DNA from: Acidimicrobiales bacterium
GTDB lineage: Bacteria > Actinomycetota > Acidimicrobiia > Acidimicrobiales > UBA8190
DNA length: 64,000 bases
Assembly: GCA_035531755.1 (NCBI GenBank)
Contig: DATKSK010000018.1
Coordinates: 17,814 to 81,813 of the forward strand
Direction of reading: 5' to 3'
Made by a program: the position numbers and the translations under genes
Shown here: piece by piece, positions 1 to 8,832 of the stretch
Layout of the letters: every line of letters begins with the position of its first letter
Position numbering within the stretch: position 1 is the first letter of the stretch
Notes under the pieces: model-generated
The model's database searches: none
What the model was told of the DNA's origin: nothing
What the model saw: only the letters and a program-made list of their open reading frames with translations

Positions 1-1558
1 TGACGGTGACGGCCTCGCGCATCGTGCCGTCCGCCGGCACGATGACGTTCGTCGGGTTGAGCACCACGTTGGCCGCGTAGGTGTACCAGTCGAGGGTCTG
101 CACCTGGCTCGTCCCGCTGGGCGTGGTGACCAGCACGTCCACGGTGCCGTTCCCGCCCGGCGCGGTGGCGGTGATCGTGGTGTCGCTCTTCACGGTGAAC
201 GACGAGGCCGGGTGCCCGGGCCCGAAGACCACGGCCGTAGCGCCCGAGAAGTTGGTGCCGCTGATGATCACCACGGTCCCGCCGGCGGGGGGGCCCGAGG
301 TGAGGTTCGAGCACGGCGGCCCGGCCGGGGAGAGGCACACGCTGGTCACGCGGGGGCCCGGCGGGGGCGGAGACCCGGTGTAGGTGAAACTGTCGGCTGA
401 CGATTTGGCGCTGGTCCCGCCGACGGTGGTGACGGTGACGTCCACCGTGCCCGCGCCGGCGGGCGAGGTGGCGCTGATCGTGGTGCCGTTGGTGACGCTG
501 AAGGCGGCCGCCGTGGCCCCGAAGGCCACCGCCGTGGCGCCGGTGAAGTTGGTGCCGGTCACGGTGACGGTCGTGCCCCCGGTGGCCGGGCCGCCGGTCG
601 GGGAGATGCCGGTCACGGTGGGCGCGGGGACGTACGTGAACCTGTCGGCGGACGACGTCGCCGAGGTGCTCCCGCCGACGGTGACGGTGACGTCGACGGT
701 GCCCGCCCCCGCCGGCGAGGTGGCCGTCACGGTGGTGGCGTTCACCGCGGTGAACGAGGCCGCCGCGGTCGCCCCGAAGGCCACGGCGGTGGCCCCGGTG
801 AGGTTGGTGCCGGTGATGGTGAGCGCCGTACCGCCGCTCGTCGGGCCCGAGGTCACCGACAGGCTCGACACCGCGGGCGACCCGGTGGTGTAGCTGAACC
901 GGTCGGCGGACGACGTGGCCGACGTGCCCCCGCCGGTGGTGACGGTGACGTCGACGGTGCCGGACCCCGCCGGCGAGGTGGCCGTCACGGTGGTGGCGTT
1001 CACCGCGGTGAACGAGGCCGCCGCGGTGGCCCCGAAGGCCACGGCGGTGGCGCCGGTCAGGTTGGTGCCGGTGACGGTGACGGAGGTGCCCCCGGTGGAC
1101 GGCCCCGTCGAGGGGGAGATGCCGGTCACCGTCGGGGTGGACGACCCGCCGACGCTCACGCTCACCGTGCCGGAGTGCGGGCCCTCGCCGCTCGAGTTGT
1201 AGTCCGCCACGGAGTAGGTGTGGCTGCCGACGGGCACCGCGCTGTCGATCCAGGTGGTGGGGGCCGGGTTCGGGTACCCACCGATCCACTTCTTGGTGGT
1301 CGTGTCGCGGTAGCCGTTGACCCCGAGGGCCCCGGCGGCGTTGGTCCACGTCAGGGTGACGGTCGTCCCGCTCACCACCGCCTGCAGGTTGGTCGGGGCG
1401 GCCGGCACGGCCGCCTGGGCGGCGGGTGCCGCCAGGCCGACGACGGCGGCGATCACCACGGCGGCCGAGGCGACCATGGCCGCCCAGGCAGGGCGGCCCC
1501 GCCGGTGCCCGAGGCGGGAACGGCTCGACGTGGTCGCGGATGCGAGTGTGCGGTTCAA
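1..1558 (-). CDS. Secreted protein with fibronectin-III-like and four IPT/TIG domains (3' end outside window)
   Basis: The reading frame stays open from 1558 to the window edge (519 codons), so the C-terminus is missing. The N-terminus is an arginine-rich segment, a hydrophobic stretch and an AAPAAQA-type cleavage site: a Sec signal peptide. A fibronectin-III-like domain follows (about residues 50-130), then four IPT/TIG beta-sandwich domains, each with SG/TG-G-T-x-V-x-I/V-x-G-T-N and GTVDV-TT motifs. The first two TIG units are almost identical at DNA level. After the fourth, a different domain begins (DWYTYAANVVLNPTNV). TIG proteins are usually surface or extracellular binding proteins; the ligand is unknown. 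Start: TTG at 1558, four bases after a GGAG, is preferred because it keeps the basic N-region; ATG at 1477 is the alternative. It stands alone, downstream of the 5-oxoprolinase operon. Confidence 0.82.
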   Translation of the reverse strand, partial: MNRTLASATTSSRSRLGHRRGRPAWAAMVASAAVVIAAVVGLAAPAAQAAVPAAPTNLQAVVSGTTVTLTWTNAAGALGVNGYRDTTTKKWIGGYPNPAPTTWIDSAVPVGSHTYSVADYNSSGEGPHSGTVSVSVGGSSTPTVTGISPSTGPSTGGTSVTVTGTNLTGATAVAFGATAAASFTAVNATTVTATSPAGSGTVDVTVTTGGGTSATSSADRFSYTTGSPAVSSLSVTSGPTSGGTALTITGTNLTGATAVAFGATAAASFTAVNATTVTATSPAGAGTVDVTVTVGGSTSATSSADRFTYVPAPTVTGISPTGGPATGGTTVTVTGTNFTGATAVAFGATAAAFSVTNGTTISATSPAGAGTVDVTVTTVGGTSAKSSADSFTYTGSPPPPGPRVTSVCLSPAGPPCSNLTSGPPAGGTVVIISGTNFSGATAVVFGPGHPASSFTVKSDTTITATAPGGNGTVDVLVTTPSGTSQVQTLDWYTYAANVVLNPTNVIVPADGTMREAVTV

Positions 1559-1958
1559 GGTGCTCCAGGATTGTCGGGGAGCCCACCATGCCCGACGATC
1601 GGGCAGGCGACCACTCCGATCAGCGGTCGCCGTCGACCGCTGATCGTGCTGCGAACGCTCCTCAGGCTGGCAGGTGGCCCTAAACGCATGGTCCATGGCG
1701 GATCAACAGATGGCCAATCACCCGGCTCCTGCCCCTCCGCCGTCTCTTTCCACCACGTTGCGAGGTCGAATGATGACCGAAGATGCGATTGGGCGCATCG
1801 GCCGACCGGACCGGGCCGGGCCGGGGCCCGGGACGCCCCGGATGCCCGGCCCCATGATCCGCAGGGGACGCGACGCCCGATTGGTGAAGGAGCAGGTCGC
1901 CGAGCACGAATGTGCCGCTCGACCGGCCCCCCCGTCCCCGACCCGCCGTCCCGTGGAG
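1559..1958. other. Intergenic region, 400 bp, no gene recognised
   Basis: This lies between the stop of the PxpBC gene and the TIG gene start, both on the minus strand. It is less G+C-biased around 1680-1800 than its surroundings. It holds two inverted repeats near the TIG gene (listed separately). I saw no credible coding frame and no known riboswitch consensus. Confidence 0.6.
1591..1645 (-). promoter_or_regulatory. Tandem inverted repeats in the leader of the TIG gene
   Basis: Positions 1618-1629 and 1634-1645 form a perfect 12-bp inverted repeat (GATCAGCGGTCG, 4-base loop). A second one (CCCGA/TCGGG, 3-base loop) is at 1591-1603. Both lie 30-90 bases before the start codon. They may be an RNA leader structure or an operator; there is no U-tract, so a canonical terminator is unlikely. 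Confidence 0.5.
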
Positions 1959-3617
1959 TCAGCTCTGCACCGGGTACCACCCCACCACGGCCCGCTCCAG
2001 GGCGCGCTCGGCCGCGGCCCGGGCGGCGCGGGCGGTGCCGCCGTCCACGGGCTCGAACCGCACCAGGTCGCCGGGACGGCATTGCCCCAGTTGGCCGAGG
2101 TCGGCGCTCACCACCGTGGCCACCACCGGATACCCCCCCACGGTGGCGTGGTCGTTCAGGAGCACCACCGGGCGGCCGTCGGCGGGCACCTGGACGGCCC
2201 CGGTGACCACGCCGCGCGAGGCGATGCCGGGGACAGGCGGGTCGAGGGGCCTGTCGGCGTCGAGGCGCACCCCCACCCGGTCGCTGGCCGCCGCCACCCG
2301 CCACTCCGTCCCGGCCAGCTGCGCCACCCCGGCGTCGCCGAAGTCGTCGGGGCCGGGCACGACGCGCAGGAGGCGCCGGGCCCGGCGTCCGCCGGTGCGC
2401 ACGATGCGCCCCCGGGGTCGTGCCGGCGGGCCGATCCCGAGGACGTCGCCGGGCCGCAGCGGCCCCGGGCCCACGGCGCCGAGCACGTCCGAGGAGCGGC
2501 TGCCGAGGACGGGCGCGGCGTCCACGCCCCCGCTCACCACGACATAGACCCGCAGGTCGTCGAGCATCTTCGTCACTGTGAGGACCTGGCCCGCCGAGAT
2601 CGGGACCACGGCGTCGACCGACACGGACCGGCCGTCCACCGTGGCCGCGGCGCCGCCCACCACGGCGACGTGCGACGCCGCCGAGAACCGCAGCGACGGG
2701 CCCAGGGCGGTGACCTCGATGCCGGCGCAGGCGTCGTCGTTGCCGACGAGCCGGTTCCCGGCGCGCAGGGCGAAGGGATCGGCGGCGCCGGCCCGGGGCA
2801 CGCCCAGGGCGGCGACCCCCACCCGCCCGCGGTCCTGCACCGTCGAGACGAAGCCGGGCGCCTCCACCGTCAGGGTCCGGGCCGCCGCCGAGCGCAGCGG
2901 GGGCCGGGCCGGCGGTGTCACCGTGCCGGGATCGTCCACGGCCCGCAGCCGGACGGTGTCGCCCGGGCCGAGCGTGGCGAACGGGGGGGTCTCGGGGTCG
3001 AAGAGCACGAAGCCGGTCCGCCCCACGAGCTGCCACCCGCCCGGCGAGGCCCGGGGGTAGATGCCGGCGAACCCGCCCCCGACGCCCACCGACCCGGCGG
3101 GGACCGCGGCCCGCGGCGAGGAGCGACGCGGGACGCCGGCCAGGGCCGCGGGCAGCCCGTGGAGATAGGCGAATCCGGGCAGGAACCCTAGGAACGCCAC
3201 CGGGAGCGGCGTCCCCGTCAGGTGCTCGACGACCTGGGCCGGGACCATGCCGGCTCGGGCCGCCACCTCGGCGAGATCGGGGCCGTCGAAGGCCACCGGC
3301 ACCTCGACCACGCGCCCCGCCACCCCGGCCGGGACCGGTGCCGGCGTGGTGGCGAGCTCGTCCTCGAGCGCCTCGAGGGCGGCCACGGTCGGGTCGGCCA
3401 CCACCGTCACCGACCGGTAACCGACGACGACGTCCTCCACCCCGGGCCGGGCCGGGCCCCGGGCCAGGGCGGCGGCCAACGCGTGCGCCTCGGCTACCGA
3501 TTCGACCTCGGCGACCAGGGCGGTGTCCCCGAACGCGCGTACGGGCCGATCCGGCCTACCCGGCCGCCCACCCCGCCCGGGGCGCCCCGTCCGGTCCCGG
3601 GGCCCGGAAGCCGTCAC
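1959..3617 (-). CDS. pxpBC: 5-oxoprolinase subunits B and C fused (PxpB-PxpC)
   Basis: A 552-residue fusion. Residues about 28-240 are the PxpB/KipI carboxyltransferase subdomain 1-type module (FGDTALVAEVE, FLGFLPGFAYLHGLP, PRAAVPAGSVGVGGGFAGIYP). Residues about 265-552 are the PxpC/KipA module (VEAPGFVSTVQDRGRVG, PRAGAADPFALRAGN, LNDHATVGGYP). PxpA, B and C form the ATP-dependent prokaryotic 5-oxoprolinase that opens 5-oxoproline to glutamate. In many bacteria B and C are separate genes; here they are one. The GTG start at 3617 overlaps the pxpA stop (GTGA), which suggests translational coupling. The first 27 residues are low-complexity Gly/Pro/Arg and may not belong to the fold. It is the last gene of the operon. 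Confidence 0.92.
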   Translation of the reverse strand: MTASGPRDRTGRPGRGGRPGRPDRPVRAFGDTALVAEVESVAEAHALAAALARGPARPGVEDVVVGYRSVTVVADPTVAALEALEDELATTPAPVPAGVAGRVVEVPVAFDGPDLAEVAARAGMVPAQVVEHLTGTPLPVAFLGFLPGFAYLHGLPAALAGVPRRSSPRAAVPAGSVGVGGGFAGIYPRASPGGWQLVGRTGFVLFDPETPPFATLGPGDTVRLRAVDDPGTVTPPARPPLRSAAARTLTVEAPGFVSTVQDRGRVGVAALGVPRAGAADPFALRAGNRLVGNDDACAGIEVTALGPSLRFSAASHVAVVGGAAATVDGRSVSVDAVVPISAGQVLTVTKMLDDLRVYVVVSGGVDAAPVLGSRSSDVLGAVGPGPLRPGDVLGIGPPARPRGRIVRTGGRRARRLLRVVPGPDDFGDAGVAQLAGTEWRVAAASDRVGVRLDADRPLDPPVPGIASRGVVTGAVQVPADGRPVVLLNDHATVGGYPVVATVVSADLGQLGQCRPGDLVRFEPVDGGTARAARAAAERALERAVVGWYPVQS

Positions 3618-4366
3618 GTCACGAAGGGGGCCAGCACCACCCCGGCCGCCTCGAGGGCGCGGCGCACGCCGCGGGCAAGGGCGGCGGCACCGGGCATGTC
3701 GCCGTGCACGCAGATCGACCCCGCCGCCACCTCCACCTCGGTCCCGTCGACCGCCGTCACCCGTCCGGCCACGGCGATGGACACCGCCCGGCGTGCCACC
3801 TCGCCGGCGTCGGTCAGCACCGCCCCGGCGGTCGTCCGGGGCGCCAGGCGGGCGTCGGCCAGGTAGGCGCGGTCGGCGAAGGCCTCGGTGACGACCCGGA
3901 CCCCCAGTGTCCGGGCGACGTGGAGGGGGATGGGCGCGGCCGGCGCCAGCAGCACCAGGTCGCCGGCGTCGCGCACCGCCTCGACCACGGCCCGGGCGCA
4001 GGCCTCGTCGTCGGCCATGCGGTGGTAGAGGGCGCCGTGGGGCTTCACGTAGCGGACTCGCGTGCCCGCCGCCCGGGCCAGGGCGTCGAGCGCTCCCACC
4101 TGGTAGAGGACGTCCGCGGCGACCCGCGCGGGGGCGATGTCGAGGGCTCGGCGGCCGAAGCCGTCGCGGTCGGGGTACGACGGGTGGGCGCCGACCACCA
4201 CCCCCCGGCGGGCCGCCTCCTCGACGGTCCGGCGCATGGTCGAGGGGTCGCCGGCGTGGAAGCCGCACGCCACGCTGGCGCTCGTGACCAGGCCGAGCAG
4301 GGCGTGGTCGTCCCCGCCGGCGCCCGTGCCCTCGCCCACGTCTGCGTTGAGGTCGACCGACGGCAC
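3614..4366 (-). CDS. pxpA: 5-oxoprolinase subunit A (LamB/YcsF family)
   Basis: A 250-residue protein of full family length. It opens with the family signature DLNADVGEG and has ASVACGFHAGDP, VGAHPSYPDRDGFGRR, VKPHGALYH, EAFADRAY and ICVHGDMPGA, all typical of PxpA/LamB-YcsF. The GTG at 4366 is chosen because the conserved domain starts four residues later and the upstream gene ends at 4399; no clear ribosome binding site is visible. It works with the PxpBC fusion that overlaps its stop codon. The preceding ThDP enzyme and FAD oxidase suggest a mixed amino acid or 2-hydroxyacid catabolic operon (inference). Confidence 0.93.
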   Translation of the reverse strand: MPSVDLNADVGEGTGAGGDDHALLGLVTSASVACGFHAGDPSTMRRTVEEAARRGVVVGAHPSYPDRDGFGRRALDIAPARVAADVLYQVGALDALARAAGTRVRYVKPHGALYHRMADDEACARAVVEAVRDAGDLVLLAPAAPIPLHVARTLGVRVVTEAFADRAYLADARLAPRTTAGAVLTDAGEVARRAVSIAVAGRVTAVDGTEVEVAAGSICVHGDMPGAAALARGVRRALEAAGVVLAPFVT

Positions 4367-4398
4367 CGCGGCCGCGCCGGCGGAAGGCGGCGCCGGGG

Positions 4399-5946
4399 TC
4401 AGCGGAGGACGGCCTCGACCAGGGCCGGGCCGGGGGTGGCCAGGGCCCGTTCGAGCTGGTCGGCGAATTCCTCGGCGGTGGTGGCCCGGGTGGCGGGCAC
4501 ACCCATCCCCGACGCCAGGGCCACGAAGTCCAGGTCGGGCCGACCGATGTCGAGCATCCCCCGGGCGAGCGGGCCTGGCGCCGTGGCACCCACCCTGCTC
4601 AGCTCGAGCTCGAGGATGGCGTAGGAGCCGTTGCCGAGGACGACCGTCGTGACGTCGAGGCCCTCGCGGGCCTGGGTCCACAGGGCCTGGAGGGTGTACA
4701 TGGCGCTGCCGTCGGCCTCCAGGCTGAGCACGGGCCGGTCGGGGCACGCCACCGCCGCCCCGGTGGCCACGGGCAGGCCCTGGCCGATGGCCCCGCCCGT
4801 CAGGCACAGCCAGTCGTGGGGCGGGGCGCCGGCGGTGGCGCCCGCCACGAAGATGCCCGACGTGTTGCCCTCGTCACTCACGACGGCGCCTTCGGGGAGC
4901 AGGGCGCCGATGGCGGCCGCCAGGGTCTGGGCGTCGAGCGCGCCGGTGGGTCGGTCGGGTCGGGCCGCCTCGGGCCGGAGGGCGCCGTCGGCCGGCGCCC
5001 CGAGCTCGTCGGCCAGCGCCTCCAGGGCGCCGACGACGTCGTCGGCGCCGGTGGCCAGGGTGTGCACCTCGCAGCCGTCGGGCACCAGGTAGCCCGGCAC
5101 CCCCGGATAGGCGAAGAACGACACGGGGGCGGCCGCGTCGGCCAGCACGAGGTGCCGCGCCCCCTGGAGCTGCGCCATCGTGAATTCGGCCAGGTAGCCG
5201 AGCCTCTCCACGGCGGGAATGCCGGCCCCGCGCTCCAGACGGGCCGGGAAGGTCTCGCACAGCAGCCGGGCGCCCGTGGCGGCCGCGACCCGCCCGGCGG
5301 CCACGAGGCCGCGGCGGCGCACGGCGGCCCCGCCCACGAGCAACACGGTGGGCGCACCGCCGCGCAGGGCGCGGGCGGCCTCGGCCACGGCGTCGTCGGC
5401 GACCGTCCGCAGCACCGGGCCGGGACGGGCCGACACCGGGTCCCCGGCCTCCTCCCACGACACGTCGGCGGGGACGACGAGGGTGGCGACGCCGGCCGGG
5501 GGGCCGAACGCCTCCTGCACGGCGTCGGCGGCGTCACGGGCCAGGTCGCCGGGGGACGACGCCGCCCGGAACCAGCGCGACACGGGGCGGGCGAGGCTCT
5601 CGATGTCCGACGCCAGGGGCGGGTCGTGCTTCAGGTGGGTGGTGGCGTGGTCACCCACGACGTTGACGACCGGGGTGCGCGCCCGCCGGGCGTTGTGCAG
5701 GTTGGCGATCCCGTTGCCGAGCCCGGGCCCGAGGTGCAGGAGCGTGGCCGCCGGCCCGCCCGCCATGCGGCCGTACCCGTCGGCGGCCCCGGTGACGACC
5801 CCCTCGAACAGCCCGAGGACGGCCCGCATCTCGGGGACGTCGTCGAGGGCGGCCACGAAGTGCATCTCCGAGGTTCCCGGGTTCATGAAGCACACGTCGA
5901 CACCACAGCCGACGAGTGACCTGATCAGAGCCTGTGCGCCGTTCAT
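4399..5946 (-). CDS. ThDP-dependent enzyme, acetolactate synthase/benzoylformate decarboxylase-like
   Basis: A 515-residue protein of the IlvB/MdlC superfamily. The N-terminal PYR domain has NPGTSEMHFVAALDD and the cofactor-activating glutamate in LFEGVVTGAADGYGRM (near residue 48). The central domain has LLVGGAAV. The C-terminal PP domain has EADGSAMYTLQALW through VVLGNGSYAIL, the Mg-ThDP motif with Ala in place of the first Gly of GDG. It lacks the small subunit expected for anabolic acetolactate synthase. It lies 98 bases after the FAD oxidase gene, so decarboxylation of the 2-oxoacid made by that oxidase is plausible, by analogy with MdlB-MdlC of mandelate degradation. The substrate cannot be read from sequence. 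Confidence 0.85.
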   Translation of the reverse strand: MNGAQALIRSLVGCGVDVCFMNPGTSEMHFVAALDDVPEMRAVLGLFEGVVTGAADGYGRMAGGPAATLLHLGPGLGNGIANLHNARRARTPVVNVVGDHATTHLKHDPPLASDIESLARPVSRWFRAASSPGDLARDAADAVQEAFGPPAGVATLVVPADVSWEEAGDPVSARPGPVLRTVADDAVAEAARALRGGAPTVLLVGGAAVRRRGLVAAGRVAAATGARLLCETFPARLERGAGIPAVERLGYLAEFTMAQLQGARHLVLADAAAPVSFFAYPGVPGYLVPDGCEVHTLATGADDVVGALEALADELGAPADGALRPEAARPDRPTGALDAQTLAAAIGALLPEGAVVSDEGNTSGIFVAGATAGAPPHDWLCLTGGAIGQGLPVATGAAVACPDRPVLSLEADGSAMYTLQALWTQAREGLDVTTVVLGNGSYAILELELSRVGATAPGPLARGMLDIGRPDLDFVALASGMGVPATRATTAEEFADQLERALATPGPALVEAVLR

Positions 5947-5979
5947 CGTCCTGGTCCCATGGTCGGTCGGCCTCCCCCG

Positions 5980-6047
5980 GTCGGGCAGCGTGGTCGGTCG
6001 GGCAGCGTGGTCAGTCGGGCAGCGTGGTCGGTCGGGCAGCGTGGTCA
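5980..6047. repeat. Four tandem 17-bp repeats over the FAD-oxidase stop codon
   Basis: Units at 5980-5996, 5997-6013, 6014-6030 and 6031-6047 read gtcgggcagcgtggtcR, with R alternating g/a (so two 34-bp units). The last unit contains the stop codon (6045-6047). The next bases, gtcgagcagggt, encode the gene's last residues (TLLD) and look like a diverged copy of the unit. Confidence 0.9.
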
Positions 6048-7418
6048 GTCGAGCAGGGTTCCGGGCCCGAGGATCCCATGGGGGTCGAAGGCCCGCTTGA
6101 TGGCCCGCATCAGGCCGAGCTTCACGGGGTCCTCCATCTCGTGGAAGTACTTCTTCTTCTCGGTGCCGATGCCGTGCTCGCCCGAGATGGCCCCGCCGAG
6201 GCCCATCCCCGCCCGGAAGACCGCCCGCAGCACCTCGGCGCGCCGGTCGGGGTCGGGTTGGAACACCGACAGGTGGACGTTGCCGTCACCCACGTGCCCG
6301 CATCCCGTGATCAGGGCGCCGTGCGTGGCGGCCACCTCGGCGACGGCCGACATGTAGGCGGGGATGGCCGCCCGGGGCACGACCACGTCGACGATGTCGT
6401 CGGCGCCCGCCGCCTTGGCCACGAAGAACGCCTTCTCGCGGGCGCTGATGAGCTGGGTGGCGGCCTGGGCGGGCAGCACGTAGACCTCCATCGCCCCCAG
6501 TTCGACCAGGAGCTCGCCGAGCGACGACACGTCGTCGTCGAGGCGGTCCTCGTGGGCGTCCTCGAGCACGATCACGAGATAGGCCAGCGCCCCCTCGCGC
6601 ACGGCCGCCGGGATCCCCAGGTCGAGCCCCACGTTGGCCGTGATGGCGTCCATGGTGATCATGTCGACGTACTCCAGGATGAGCGGGCCGACGCCGTGGG
6701 CGACGATGCGGGGCACCGCCGCGGTGACCTGCTCCAGCGTGGTGAACGGGGCCAGGACGGTGGCGGCGTGCCCGGGCCGGGGGTGGAGCTTCAGGGTGGT
6801 CTCGGTGACGAAGGCCAGGGTGCCCTCGGACCCCACGATGAGCTGGGTGAGGTCGTACCCGGTGGAGTTCTTCACGAACTTGCCCCCGGTGCGGATGACA
6901 TCGCCCCCGGCGAGCACAGCCTCGAGGCCGAGGACGTGGTGCCGGGTGACCCCGTACTTGATGGCCCGCATGCCGCCGGCGTTGGTGGCCACGTTGCCCC
7001 CCAGCGACGCGCCGGCCTCTCCCGGGAACACCGGGTACACGAGCCCGTGCTCGGCGGCGGCCCGGTTGAGCTCGTCGAGGGTGACCCCGGGCTGGACGAC
7101 GGCCACGTGGTTGTCGAGGTCGATCTCGAGGATTCGGTCCATCCGCTCGAACGAGACCAGGATCCCGTCCGCCGGGGAGATCGCCGCGCCCGAGAGCCCG
7201 GTGCCGCTGCCCCGGGCGGTGACCGGGAGCTGGAGCTCGTCGGCCAACCTGAGCACGGCGGACACCTCGGCCGTGGTGCCGGGCCGGACGACGGCGAGCG
7301 GCGCGCTGGCCGTCGCCGTCAGGGCCTCGTCGTGGCCGTAGTCGGGGGAGACCGCCTCGCCGACGAGGACGTTGGCGGCCCCCACCACGTCGGCGAGCAA
7401 CTCGACGATCTCGGCCAT
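6045..7418 (-). CDS. FAD-linked 2-hydroxyacid dehydrogenase (GlcD/D-lactate dehydrogenase family)
   Basis: A 457-residue flavoprotein. The N-terminal FAD-binding PCMH domain has VVRPGTTAEVSAVLRLA, the pyrophosphate-binding RGSGTGLSGAA and NVATNAGGMRAIKYG. The C-terminal FAD-oxidase domain has CGHVGDGNVHLSVF and ends in SGEHGIGTEKKKYFHEM, the signature of glycolate oxidase GlcD and D-lactate or D-2-hydroxyglutarate dehydrogenases. It should oxidise a D-2-hydroxyacid to a 2-oxoacid. No Fe-S GlcF or GlcE partner is adjacent. ATG 7418 is chosen for the AGGAG nine bases upstream. It is the first gene of the operon with the ThDP enzyme and 5-oxoprolinase genes. Confidence 0.9.
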   Translation of the reverse strand: MAEIVELLADVVGAANVLVGEAVSPDYGHDEALTATASAPLAVVRPGTTAEVSAVLRLADELQLPVTARGSGTGLSGAAISPADGILVSFERMDRILEIDLDNHVAVVQPGVTLDELNRAAAEHGLVYPVFPGEAGASLGGNVATNAGGMRAIKYGVTRHHVLGLEAVLAGGDVIRTGGKFVKNSTGYDLTQLIVGSEGTLAFVTETTLKLHPRPGHAATVLAPFTTLEQVTAAVPRIVAHGVGPLILEYVDMITMDAITANVGLDLGIPAAVREGALAYLVIVLEDAHEDRLDDDVSSLGELLVELGAMEVYVLPAQAATQLISAREKAFFVAKAAGADDIVDVVVPRAAIPAYMSAVAEVAATHGALITGCGHVGDGNVHLSVFQPDPDRRAEVLRAVFRAGMGLGGAISGEHGIGTEKKKYFHEMEDPVKLGLMRAIKRAFDPHGILGPGTLLD

Positions 7419-7448
7419 AGCGGGCGTCTCCTGGTCGGTCCGACCGCC

Positions 7449-7454
7449 ACTGTA
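7449..7454 (-). promoter_or_regulatory. Putative -10 element of the FAD-oxidase operon
   Basis: TACAGT lies on the minus strand about 30 bases upstream of the ATG at 7418. This leaves a short leader that carries the AGGAG site. Confidence 0.45.
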
Positions 7455-7536
7455 GAGCGCGGCCCCATCCCCGTCCGGCGGCACACCGACGGGGATCGGT
7501 CGCACCGAGGGCGCGCGTGGGGGAGGATCTACCGAA

Positions 7537-8739
7537 GTGAACTGGGTCGACTACGTGCTGCTCGTGATCGTGGCGCTGTCGGGCATCCACGGGCTGCGAC
7601 TCGGGGCCGCCACGCAGGTGCTGTCGTTCGGGGGATTCTGGCTCGGGCTGTTCATCGGTGCCCTGGTGGCGCCGTCGCTGGCCGGGCTGGCCTCGGGCAC
7701 CACGGCCAAGACGCTGGTGGCTCTGGTCGTCCTCATCGGGGTGGCCACGATCCTCGGCGCCGTGGGCCGCCTGCTCGGCGTGCGCTCCAGCCGGTTCCTG
7801 CAACGGCTGCGCCTGGGCCCGCTCGACTCGGCCTTCGGCGTGGCCGTGGCGGTGGTCGCCACGCTCATCGCCACCTGGCTGGTGGCCAGCCTCCTGTCCG
7901 ACAGCCGGTACCCGAGCCTCGCCCGGGCCGTGCAGCAGTCGCGCATCGTGCGCGCCCTCGACCACGTCCTGCCCCCGATCCCGACGGTGTTCACCGGCGT
8001 GCAACGCTTCCTCGCCCAGAACGGCTTCCCCGTGGTGTTCGCCGGGCTTCCCCCCGAGGTGGCCGGTCCCGTGACCCTGCCGAGCGACGCGGCCGAGCGT
8101 GCCGCCGTCGTGCGGGCCGAGCCGTCGACGGTGCAGGTGGCCGGGCAGGGCTGCGGGGTCATCCAGGAGGGCTCGGGCTTCGTCGCCGCGCCGGGCCTCG
8201 TGGTCACCAACGCGCACGTCGTGGCGGGCATCGCCGCTCCGGTCGTCATCGACGGCACGGGCCGGCATCCCGCCACCGCGGCGGTGTTCGACCCCCAGCT
8301 CGACGTGGCCGTGCTCCGCGTGCCCGGGCTCGCCGACCCGGCGCTCCCCATCGACGCCACCATCGTCGCCCGGGGCACCACCGGTGTCGTGCTCGGCTAC
8401 CCCGAGGGCGGCCCGTTCACCTACGGCAAGGCCGGGGTGGCGGCATCGTTCAAAGCCGTCGGCCTCGACATCTACGGGAAGTCCACGACCACCCGGCAGA
8501 TCTACCAGCTCGACGCCACGGTCAACCCCGGCAACTCCGGCGGTCCCATCGTGTCGTCGGGGGACGCCGGCATCCCCGACGGAACCGTCATCGGGGTCGT
8601 GTTCGCCCGGTCGACCACCTACAGCGGCGTCGGGTACGCGCTGGCCATGCCGGCGGTGGTCACCGACATCGCCCAGGCCCAGGCCCGCGTCCGGGCCACC
8701 GACGGCTCGGTGGGCACCGGGGCCTGCCTCTCCTCGTAG
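7537..8739 (+). CDS. marP: MarP-like membrane serine protease (CvpA domain plus trypsin-like domain)
   Basis: A 400-residue protein with four hydrophobic segments in the first 130 residues (CvpA/colicin V production domain), then a chymotrypsin-fold protease domain. The catalytic triad is His227 (VVTNAHVV), Asp256 (LDVAVLRV) and Ser334 (GNSGGP). Cys206 and Cys397 match the positions of the disulfide described for mycobacterial MarP. MarP is a periplasmic protease needed for acid and oxidative stress resistance; the same role here is inference. The GTG at 7537 is preceded by GGGGGAGG at a long spacing of about 11 bases. It is divergent from the FAD-oxidase operon. Confidence 0.9.
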   Translation: MNWVDYVLLVIVALSGIHGLRLGAATQVLSFGGFWLGLFIGALVAPSLAGLASGTTAKTLVALVVLIGVATILGAVGRLLGVRSSRFLQRLRLGPLDSAFGVAVAVVATLIATWLVASLLSDSRYPSLARAVQQSRIVRALDHVLPPIPTVFTGVQRFLAQNGFPVVFAGLPPEVAGPVTLPSDAAERAAVVRAEPSTVQVAGQGCGVIQEGSGFVAAPGLVVTNAHVVAGIAAPVVIDGTGRHPATAAVFDPQLDVAVLRVPGLADPALPIDATIVARGTTGVVLGYPEGGPFTYGKAGVAASFKAVGLDIYGKSTTTRQIYQLDATVNPGNSGGPIVSSGDAGIPDGTVIGVVFARSTTYSGVGYALAMPAVVTDIAQAQARVRATDGSVGTGACLSS

Positions 8740-8832
8740 GCGCGGTCCGGTCGCCCCCTCCCCCGGCGGCGGTACCCCGGGGCGCCGCGCCCGCGTGGCC
8801 CGGCAGCCATCGGGCCGGGCCCCCGGCTAAGA

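Noticed and set aside
1561..1800. Possible c-di-AMP, c-di-GMP or cobalamin riboswitch before the TIG gene
   Set aside because: Segments such as GCCACCTGCCAGCC recall known boxes, but the conserved cores of these riboswitches are not present. Kept only as unexplained hairpins.
1959..4589. An 876-residue continuous minus-strand frame
   Set aside because: Only the part from 3617 down is PxpBC. The upstream part is an out-of-frame shadow of pxpA and the ThDP gene, made possible by very high G+C.
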